In this document: positions 1-5,098 of the stretch, piece by piece
How the letters are laid out: every line of letters begins with the position of its first letter
Position numbering within the stretch: the first letter of the stretch is position 1
Assembly: GCA_003524365.1 (NCBI GenBank)
Contig: DQHS01000202.1
Location: 14,640 to 22,116, forward strand
Direction of reading: 5' to 3'
From: Cellvibrio sp.
GTDB lineage: Bacteria; Pseudomonadota; Gammaproteobacteria; Pseudomonadales; Cellvibrionaceae
Length of the DNA stretch: 7,477 nt
Translations under genes and position numbers: made by a program
The notes under the pieces: model-generated
The model's input: the letters and a program-made list of their open reading frames with translations, nothing else
Databases searched by the model: none
What the model was told of the DNA's origin: nothing

Positions 1-881
1 TAAGCGTATTTTCAATCGATAACGAATCCACTCCGTTCAGTGCCTCCGCCGGATTAGTGTGGGATTTCACGCCCGGCTACAACATAGGCCTCTCATACAC
101 CCACTCTGAACGCGCAGCCTCAGCCGCCGAATTATTTTCATTCGGCCCTCATATTGGTTCCGGTTTGTATGAAGTGGGCGCGCTCTTGCAGGTTGTTGAA
201 GATGAAGACGGTGAATTCCATTTTGATTTGGCGCGCGCCGATGTCGAGCTGGAAACATCTAACAACATCGATCTTTCCCTGCGCAAATTTGAAGGCGATT
301 TTGGTTTTATTTTCAATGCGTTTTACAACAGCATCGACAATTATTATTACCTCGCTGAAACCGGTTTGACTCGTGAAAGTGCACATGATCATGAGAGCGA
401 AAATGAGGAAGAAAGCGGACATGATGACCACGACAGTGAATTGCCGGTATTTGTTTATCAAGCACGCGATGCCGAACTCTACGGTTTTGAGGGCGAAATT
501 GTTTGGCAATTAGCGGCACCCTTCAAGCTCAGCCTCACCAGTGATTATATTCGCGCGCAATTAGTGGACGGCGGCGATTTGCCGCGCATTCCGCCACTGC
601 GCGTTGGTGCGCGAGGTGAATATGAAATGGGTAACTGGCGCGCGGAATTAAGCGCTCAACATTATTTCGAACAGGATCAAACCGCTGCTTTCGAAACCAG
701 CACCGATGGCTACACGCTGGTTGATGCGCAAGTGAGCTACAAGTTGAGTGATGATCTGAAAATTTATCTCAAAGGCCACAATCTCACCGATGAATACGCA
801 CGCGTACATGCGTCATTCCTCAAGGATAAAGCACCGCTCCCCGCACGCTCATTTGCGCTGGGTATTAGCGGCAACTTTTAA
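1..881 (+). CDS. znuD: TonB-dependent outer-membrane receptor, ZnuD-like (zinc), 3' part
   Basis: The reading frame is open from the left edge (first whole codon at base 3), so the N-terminal plug domain and most of the barrel lie outside the window; about 292 residues are visible. They show typical late-barrel strands of TonB-dependent receptors: a segment with GLSYTHSERA and AELFSFGPH, then ETSNNIDLSLR, a tail with GHNLTDEYAR, and a terminal Phe (SGNF), the usual signal for outer-membrane barrel assembly. A loop at bases 384-434 carries HDHESENEEESGHDDHD, a metal-binding composition. The HSERA/FGPH sequence and a His-rich loop are characteristic of the ZnuD family, which imports zinc (or haem in some species) using TonB energy. 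Zinc specificity is inferred from the loop and from the AztD-like gene 93 bases downstream. The family assignment is firm; the substrate less so. Zinc receptors are commonly Zur-controlled, but the promoter is outside the window. Confidence 0.85.
   Translation, partial: SVFSIDNESTPFSASAGLVWDFTPGYNIGLSYTHSERAASAAELFSFGPHIGSGLYEVGALLQVVEDEDGEFHFDLARADVELETSNNIDLSLRKFEGDFGFIFNAFYNSIDNYYYLAETGLTRESAHDHESENEEESGHDDHDSELPVFVYQARDAELYGFEGEIVWQLAAPFKLSLTSDYIRAQLVDGGDLPRIPPLRVGARGEYEMGNWRAELSAQHYFEQDQTAAFETSTDGYTLVDAQVSYKLSDDLKIYLKGHNLTDEYARVHASFLKDKAPLPARSFALGISGNF
384..434 (+). other. His/Asp/Glu-rich metal-binding loop of the TonB receptor
   Basis: These 17 codons hold five His among thirteen Asp/Glu/His-type residues (pattern HDHE...GHDDHD) between two beta-strand-like segments (NSIDNYYYLAE before, LPVFVYQARD after). 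In ZnuD-type receptors a His-rich extracellular loop helps capture zinc. Its extracellular placement here is inferred from the strand-loop pattern. Confidence 0.7.
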
Positions 882-912
882 ACACCATCTGTCCTAACGC
901 TCACCAGCAGCC

Positions 913-932
913 ATACCCGCGAACGCGGGTAT
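913..932. repeat. 20-base palindrome (REP-like) between receptor and AztD-like gene
   Basis: ATACCCGCG and CGCGGGTAT are perfect 9-base arms around a central AA; as RNA this folds into an 8-bp GC-rich stem with a GAAC loop. It is followed by ATCC, not by a T-run, so it is not a classic intrinsic terminator. The form resembles CCCGCGAA...GCGGG dispersed palindromes that occur between genes in many proteobacteria. It may stabilise or weaken the message between the two zinc genes. Confidence 0.6.
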
Positions 933-957
933 CCATAACTATTGTTTAAAATTAGTC

Positions 958-963
958 AAAAGG
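958..963 (+). promoter_or_regulatory. Ribosome binding site deciding the AztD-like start
   Basis: AAAAGG lies 11 bases before the ATG at 975. The alternative in-frame TTG at 942 has no purine-rich site ahead of it and would put eleven extra residues (FKISQKVIKK after the start) in front of an otherwise ideal lipoprotein signal, so the ATG at 975 is preferred. Confidence 0.55.
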
Positions 964-974
964 TAATCAAGAAA

Positions 975-2309
975 ATGAAAAACAACTCATTATCCAGTCT
1001 GACATTGCTATTTATTGCCGCGCTTCTCAGCGGTTGCGGCGGCAGCGATACAAAAATTGTTGAACGTGAACCCATTCCTATCGAAGACGACCATGACCAC
1101 GATGATGAGCATGATCACGACGAAGAAGTGAGCTTGGGACGTTTATTAATCTCCACCAAAGATCAAGCAAAAGTCAGTGTTGTCGATATCAAAGAAAAAA
1201 CCGTGGTGCACGAAGTGACAGTCAGTGAAACACCAAGTGCGCTCTATGCCAGCCCGAATAATCGCTATGGTTTTGTTGTGCAACGCACCGCTGATCGTGT
1301 GGATGTTATTGATGGCGGTTTATGGCAAGAAGATCACGGTGACCACGCCGATGACTTTGAAGCAGCCCCCAAACAAATGCTGTTCAGTACCAACAGAGTG
1401 CGCCCTACCCATTTGAACGGCACCTCGGATCAATCAGTGATATTTTTTGATGGCAATAGTGCAACTGCTTCACCGGCGAGTGTTGCTGTATTTACCGAAG
1501 CAGACATTGCCAACAATGCAGCGGGAACGCTCCTGGAATACACGACACATATGCACGGCGCAGCTCAAGGTCGCGGCGATTATTTAATTTCCACAGTGCG
1601 CGATCCAGCCACCACCAGCACCCTGCCCGACCGCGTTGCGGTTTATCGCGCGCACAATGGTTACTTTGCAGATGAAAGTATTTTTAGCGAAACCTGCCCA
1701 GGTCTGCACGGCAGTGCGCAAAATGAAACCCAAATCACCTTTGGCTGTACCGATGGTGTGTTGGTAATCACCCAAACCGGTGAAACATTCGCAGCAAGTA
1801 AAATCCCCAATCCCGCCAGTTTCACCGGCACTACCCGTATTGGCACGCTTGTTGGCGATCACGCTATAGAAGAGTTTGTTGGCATTGCGGCCGGGCAGTT
1901 TTTTGCGGTTAATACCAGCACCAATGTGATTACCGCGATTAACTGGGTCGATACCAGCGTTACTCCAGCCGCTACAGCTCTTGCCTATGATTTTGCGGAC
2001 GATGGCGAGTTTTTTGTGATTCTGGATAATCAAGGCAAGCTGACTATTTTAGACACCGCCGATTGGAGCGTAATAGACCGCGTGCAGGCCATCACCAGCA
2101 ATCTTGCCGCCTTACCTACTGGCAGTAAATTTGAACTGGCATTAACCCCTGGTCATCTCGCTTATATGAGCGATCCTATTGCTAATCAGGTTAAACAAAT
2201 TGATCTGGATGAAGCGGAAGTCACCGATACGATTCAATTGGATTTTGTGCCGAATAAAATCACCTGGTTAGGTATTGCAGAGCCAGCAAGCGGCGAACAC
2301 GCACACTGA
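975..2309 (+). CDS. aztD: AztD-like zinc-binding beta-propeller lipoprotein
   Basis: A 444-residue protein. Residues 1-21 form a lipoprotein signal (hydrophobic core LTLLFIAALL, lipobox LSGC, Cys21 followed by Gly), so it is probably anchored in the outer membrane facing the periplasm. Residues 38-51 are DDHDHDDEHDHDEE, a flexible metal-binding stretch. The remainder is a run of beta-propeller-type repeats (such as GRLLISTKDQAKVSVVDI). Candidate zinc ligands inside the propeller are the EDHGDH loop (His121, His124), THMHG (His192, His194), GLHGS (His245) and GDH (His296). Cys241 and Cys258 could form a disulfide. This arrangement matches AztD, the periplasmic metallochaperone that passes zinc to the AztC binding protein in Paracoccus. 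Here the partner gene is a ZnuD-like receptor and no ABC transporter is visible. The pair is probably co-transcribed. Older automatic labels for such proteins would be 'YVTN beta-propeller' or 'hypothetical lipoprotein'. Confidence 0.8.
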   Translation: MKNNSLSSLTLLFIAALLSGCGGSDTKIVEREPIPIEDDHDHDDEHDHDEEVSLGRLLISTKDQAKVSVVDIKEKTVVHEVTVSETPSALYASPNNRYGFVVQRTADRVDVIDGGLWQEDHGDHADDFEAAPKQMLFSTNRVRPTHLNGTSDQSVIFFDGNSATASPASVAVFTEADIANNAAGTLLEYTTHMHGAAQGRGDYLISTVRDPATTSTLPDRVAVYRAHNGYFADESIFSETCPGLHGSAQNETQITFGCTDGVLVITQTGETFAASKIPNPASFTGTTRIGTLVGDHAIEEFVGIAAGQFFAVNTSTNVITAINWVDTSVTPAATALAYDFADDGEFFVILDNQGKLTILDTADWSVIDRVQAITSNLAALPTGSKFELALTPGHLAYMSDPIANQVKQIDLDEAEVTDTIQLDFVPNKITWLGIAEPASGEHAH

Positions 2310-2322
2310 TTTACGCCCATAA

Positions 2323-3189
2323 TTATTCAATAATTGCAGGCGTTTTAGACGGCAGCGGCTGGAGTGTGATCACCCGCCGCTGATGTTTTTTCAGCAACGC
2401 CAAACCCCATTGGAAGCGTGGAATACTGTTAAACAACTTGTCAAAACTACCATCGCGCTGCGCGATTTTTAAACCCATCTCAATTCGCTTTGCCAAATCA
2501 GTATTATTTTTATTCACAAAAAAATACACGTTGTTGGGATAACTCAACATAAGTTCTTGTTCGATCTGCAATTCCAACTCAGGGTAAAAATTCACTTCCG
2601 AATGAATTTGATACACGCCACGTGAAAAATAATCAAACCGTTTCGCAGCTAGCATTTTAAACAGCTTTCCATAACCCACCGCTTGTACCAACGGTAACTT
2701 GTTGTACTCCATTATTTTTGCATCGGTCCATTGCGAACTCATGCCGCCTTTGAGTTTGCGTAAATCATCGATAGATTGCACGGCAGAAAAAGTAGGCTGT
2801 TCATTTTTACGGATTAACAACAGACGATAATTATTTAATTCTTTTAACAGCGATATCCGCACCGGCAGCATCTGCCGCTCAAAATTCGCACTGGTTGGTG
2901 ACCAGAGTACATCTACTTTTCCCAGCATCAACGCGCTGCGCAAACGTTTGTCTTCAGGGCGATAGGGTAATTGTTTTATCTGTGCCGCTCCCCACTGTGC
3001 CTCTGTTTTATGCAGCACCAATTCCAACACGCGATAAAAGTAATAGTCCTCGGTATTAATATCAGCCGTATTAGACTGGCGAATAACAACCGTACTGGCT
3101 GTAGATACCGTCGCCCATGCAACTCCAGCGCAGCAAAACAGCAATAATAGTGCGGCCCGCTGAACACACCGGACAATCCGCCTCGACAT
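2323..3189 (-). CDS. Exported solute-binding-like protein (type 2 periplasmic fold), orphan
   Basis: The ATG at 3189 gives 288 residues; a longer frame reaches 3255, but 3189 has an AGAGG site six bases upstream and begins a clean signal peptide (Arg-rich start, core AALLLLFCCAGVA, likely cleavage after AWA at residue 26). The mature part has features of the SBP_bac_3 / type 2 periplasmic-binding fold: a first strand TVVIRQSN, a helix at 48-61, RLRSALMLGKVDVLWSP (83-98), YRLLLIRK (121-128), SIDDLRKLKGG (139-149), a MLAAKRFDYFSRG segment (179-191) and a closing helix with GLKIAQRDGSFDKLF (239-253). Amino acids or other small polar solutes are the usual ligands of such proteins, but none can be assigned. 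No permease or ATPase gene adjoins it, so it may be a sensor or accessory protein. Its 3' end faces the AztD-like gene with a 13-base gap. Confidence 0.75.
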   Translation of the reverse strand: MSRRIVRCVQRAALLLLFCCAGVAWATVSTASTVVIRQSNTADINTEDYYFYRVLELVLHKTEAQWGAAQIKQLPYRPEDKRLRSALMLGKVDVLWSPTSANFERQMLPVRISLLKELNNYRLLLIRKNEQPTFSAVQSIDDLRKLKGGMSSQWTDAKIMEYNKLPLVQAVGYGKLFKMLAAKRFDYFSRGVYQIHSEVNFYPELELQIEQELMLSYPNNVYFFVNKNNTDLAKRIEMGLKIAQRDGSFDKLFNSIPRFQWGLALLKKHQRRVITLQPLPSKTPAIIE

Positions 3190-3195
3190 GAAGAA

Positions 3196-3200
3196 CCTCT
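3196..3200 (-). promoter_or_regulatory. Ribosome binding site deciding the solute-binding-like start
   Basis: On the - strand AGAGG sits six bases before the ATG at 3189. This, and the signal peptide that begins directly at that ATG, argue against the upstream in-frame start at 3255. Confidence 0.6.
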
Positions 3201-3224
3201 GACTTATGAATTTTATGTCTTGGG

Positions 3225-3255
3225 AGTATAGCAAGCTAATTTGTGTATTCACCAA
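3225..3255 (-). promoter_or_regulatory. Possible promoter of the solute-binding-like gene
   Basis: Reading the - strand, an extended -10 TGCTATACT (3225-3233) lies 35 bases before the ATG at 3189. A TTGGTG (3250-3255) is 19 bases upstream of TATACT, a little far for a -35 box. If real, this gene can be expressed separately from the peptidase gene ahead of it. The -10 is good; the -35 is weak. Confidence 0.4.
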
Positions 3256-3264
3256 AACAGGGCA

Positions 3265-3876
3265 TTAGCTATAGACTCCCTGACCCGATTCTTTGCGCGC
3301 ACGTAATTCAGCCAGCATATCGCGTTCAGCCATATTGGTCGCCCAGAGGGGGCGCAATTGGAAGTGTGGTTGATCAACGATAGTCTTCCAATTGCCGCCC
3401 CACTCCAATCCCAGCTCCATTCCCAGTACACCTATCGCTTTGTATTTGGGGGATTCACCAAGATATTTAGTCCCTTCAAAAATACCTATATCAAATGCGA
3501 TCCCAAAATTGTGATTGGAAAAGCCTCCCTTGGCATTGGTGACTTTATTGCCGGGTGCCGTTCGCCCCTGAGCATACAAGGCATCCTGTTCTTCATAGGT
3601 GCGCAAACCGCTGAGGATTTTGATTGTCACGCCATTCGCATTGGCTTTATGCACCAGCGCGCGCGCAAAGGGTTGCACTTCTGGCAGGAGGGTTGCGATG
3701 ATTTTTTCACTGCGCGCATCGACGGGTTCCAGTGCTCCCACAACAGTTGCCATTTCAGATTTTTTTACTTTACAGATTTTTTGGTAGATCGCACCCCAGG
3801 TTTCAGGGCCCGCTTTACCGTCTACACCAATTCCCAACTCCTGTTGTACGGCGGCAATCATTTCATCGATACGCAT
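3265..3876 (-). CDS. M15-family peptidoglycan peptidase with N-terminal PG-binding-like segment
   Basis: A 203-residue protein starting at an ATG with a strong AAGGAG six bases upstream. Residues 3-34 (IDEMIAAVQQELGIGVDGKAGPETW...) resemble half of a peptidoglycan-binding domain. The C-terminal catalytic part (about 65-175) has the M15 landmarks: SGLRTYEEQDALYAQGR (89-105), the zinc motif SNHNFGIAFD with His122 and Asp129, and DQPHFQL with His171 as third ligand and Asp168 as likely catalytic acid. Enzymes of this group cut stem peptides as D-Ala-D-Ala carboxypeptidases or L-Ala-D-Glu endopeptidases. There is no signal peptide or membrane segment, so it resembles phage endolysins and recycling-type enzymes more than secreted VanY. 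No holin, spanin or other phage gene is near. A solute-binding-like gene follows 75 bases downstream. Which bond is cut cannot be told from the sequence. Confidence 0.88.
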   Translation of the reverse strand: MRIDEMIAAVQQELGIGVDGKAGPETWGAIYQKICKVKKSEMATVVGALEPVDARSEKIIATLLPEVQPFARALVHKANANGVTIKILSGLRTYEEQDALYAQGRTAPGNKVTNAKGGFSNHNFGIAFDIGIFEGTKYLGESPKYKAIGVLGMELGLEWGGNWKTIVDQPHFQLRPLWATNMAERDMLAELRARKESGQGVYS

Positions 3877-3937
3877 AGGCTGCTCCTTAACTATCGCAGG
3901 ATTAACTAACGGATTGTTAATGCATCAAAACCTGTCA

Positions 3938-3966
3938 GTTATACGTAACTTTCCATGCTCAGGTAA
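3938..3966 (-). promoter_or_regulatory. Possible promoter of the M15 peptidase gene
   Basis: On the - strand, TATAAC (3938-3943) has TTACCT 17 bases upstream. The -10 matches well, the -35 only half. It lies about 60 bases before the peptidase ATG. Just downstream, ATTAAC/GTTAAT arms (3901-3906 and 3916-3921) form a short dyad that could be an operator, though such AT-rich dyads arise easily by chance. Confidence 0.3.
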
Positions 3967-4153
3967 ATCCCATTACCTAGCACATAAACGCATAACAAAA
4001 AAATCCAATAGCACTGACTTTCAAAAAAAATCTTGATGCGATGAGGCAGGCAAGATTCTGAATATACTGGACTATCGATAGAATGATTTGATTGAGTGTT
4101 TAAGCGATAAGGGGAACTACAATTACGGGGGATACGATTGAAAAGGAAAATCT

Positions 4154-4954
4154 ATGAAATCGATCAACCTCACCAGCGCTGAAAACCTGAGCAGTACAAC
4201 ACCAGCAAAAAGTGCGGCCTCACTGGCCAGCGATGAAGCCGAAATCATCGCCACACACTTTTCCAATTATTTAAAACCACAGATTGCCAAATCCGACCCC
4301 TTAAAACAGGAGGTCTATAAACTTCGCTATCAAGTTTACTGCGAGGAATTACACTTTGAAGATACTAATCCAGCGCATATTGAGCAGGATGAATTTGATG
4401 CGCGTTCGATTCACTGCTTTATTCGCCACATCAGTTCAGGAGCACTTGCCGGAACACTGCGCATGATCGCTACACGCAATAACAGCGAACTCTTGCCAAT
4501 GGAAAAATTTTGCCCGCAGGCAATTACCGATGAACACCTGCGCCCAAGAAATTTTTTGCCGCACCACATCTGTGAAATATCGCGGCTTGCAGTACCACTC
4601 AGTTTTAGAAAACGGCAAGCAGACCAATTTGCAGGCGGCGCCACAGGGGTCATCAACGAGCAAATATTTTCCACTCAGGAATTGCGCTTTTTTCCTTACA
4701 TCGCCGTTAGCTTGTATTTATCCGCAATTGCCCTGTGCCATAAAAGCAGGATTTACCATGTGTTTGTGATGATGGAACCCAGGCTCGCGCGCAGCCTGAA
4801 TTTTGTCGGCATTCACTTCACCCAAATTGGTGCTCCTGTGGAATACCACGGCAAACGCGCCGCTTATTATGTGGATATCCGCCAACTGCGCAAAAAAATG
4901 AGCATTGGCTATCGCAAATTATTAGCGATGATAGAAAAGGAATTGTTTAGTTAA
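4154..4954 (+). CDS. PEP-CTERM/exosortase system-associated acyltransferase (GNAT-like)
   Basis: A 266-residue soluble protein; the start has an AAAAGGAAAA site just upstream. After a Ser/Ala-rich, probably disordered head (1-30), it follows the plan of the family related to N-acyl amino acid and autoinducer synthases: YKLRYQVYCEELHFED (55-70), DEFDARSIHCFIRH (79-92), SGALAGTLRMI (95-105), CEISRLAVPLSFRKR (140-154), YIAVSLYLSAIALCHKSRIYHVFVMMEPRLARSLNFVGIHFTQIGAPVEYHGKRAAYYVD, in order, to about residue 241. The name of the family comes from its frequent presence beside exosortase genes in Gram-negatives with PEP-CTERM proteins; the acyl donor and acceptor are not established to my knowledge. 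Here it has no exosortase, PEP-CTERM protein or exopolysaccharide gene beside it. It appears to be a single-gene unit: the upstream gene is divergent and the downstream gene convergent. Confidence 0.88.
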   Translation: MKSINLTSAENLSSTTPAKSAASLASDEAEIIATHFSNYLKPQIAKSDPLKQEVYKLRYQVYCEELHFEDTNPAHIEQDEFDARSIHCFIRHISSGALAGTLRMIATRNNSELLPMEKFCPQAITDEHLRPRNFLPHHICEISRLAVPLSFRKRQADQFAGGATGVINEQIFSTQELRFFPYIAVSLYLSAIALCHKSRIYHVFVMMEPRLARSLNFVGIHFTQIGAPVEYHGKRAAYYVDIRQLRKKMSIGYRKLLAMIEKELFS

Positions 4955-4966
4955 ATATTGCATTGG

Positions 4967-4990
4967 GTAGGGGCGCTGCTTGCCGCGCCC
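4967..4990 (+). repeat. GC-rich 24-base repeat, copy 1
   Basis: Begins GTAGGGGCGC, ends GCCGCGCCC. It differs from copy 2 at one base. Within the unit GGGCGC and GCGCCC can pair around an 8-base loop. It starts 12 bases after the acyltransferase stop codon. Confidence 0.85.
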
Positions 4991-5005
4991 GGATGAGTGA
5001 ATCGC

Positions 5006-5029
5006 GTAGGGGCGCTACTTGCCGCGCCC
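5006..5029 (+). repeat. GC-rich 24-base repeat, copy 2
   Basis: A direct copy of the unit at 4967, with A for G at position 12, separated from it by 15 bases. It is the left arm of a long hairpin with copy 3. Confidence 0.85.
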
Positions 5030-5040
5030 TAACATTTTCA

Positions 5041-5064
5041 GGGCGCAGCAAGCGGCGCCCCTAC
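5041..5064 (-). repeat. GC-rich 24-base repeat, copy 3 (inverted)
   Basis: The reverse complement matches copy 1 at 22 of 24 bases and copy 2 at 21 of 24. Copies 2 and 3, with one flanking C-G pair (5005/5065), can form a stem of 25 positions with an 11-base loop (5030-5040). No T-run follows on either strand, so a classic intrinsic terminator is not supported, although the structure sits exactly between two convergent genes and could block read-through both ways. Confidence 0.8.
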
Positions 5065-5098
5065 GTATACGAAAAAAATAATGTCCGATACCTGAAAA

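Noticed and set aside
933..957. Zur-type operator in front of the AztD-like gene (imperfect ACTA...TAGT dyad)
   Set aside because: Several mismatches, poor agreement with known gammaproteobacterial Zur boxes, and the gene is probably read from the receptor promoter outside the window.
942..974. TTG at 942 as start of the AztD-like gene
   Set aside because: It has no ribosome binding site and would place charged residues ahead of a complete lipoprotein signal; the ATG at 975 fits better.
2321..2335. Perfect AT-rich palindrome AATTATT-C-AATAATT between the convergent AztD-like and solute-binding-like genes, as a terminator
   Set aside because: The arms are all A/T with a one-base centre, so an RNA hairpin would be very weak, and no T-run follows on either strand.
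3127..3135. Lipobox in the solute-binding-like protein (LFCC) as evidence for lipidation
   Set aside because: Phe at the -1 position does not fit a lipobox; AWA at residues 24-26 is a normal signal peptidase I site.
3190..3255. N-terminal extension of the solute-binding-like protein to 3255
   Set aside because: A good AGAGG site and a full signal peptide begin at 3189, and a probable -10 box lies inside the extension.
3358..3909. Long + strand open frame (183 codons) opposite the M15 peptidase
   Set aside because: It is the antisense of a gene with clear catalytic motifs, has no recognisable family features, and appears to be a shadow frame.
4033..4068. TTGATG and TATACT as a sigma-70 promoter for the acyltransferase gene
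   Set aside because: The boxes are 24 bases apart, too far for a working pair. TATACT alone is possible, but no suitable -35 or TG extension was found.
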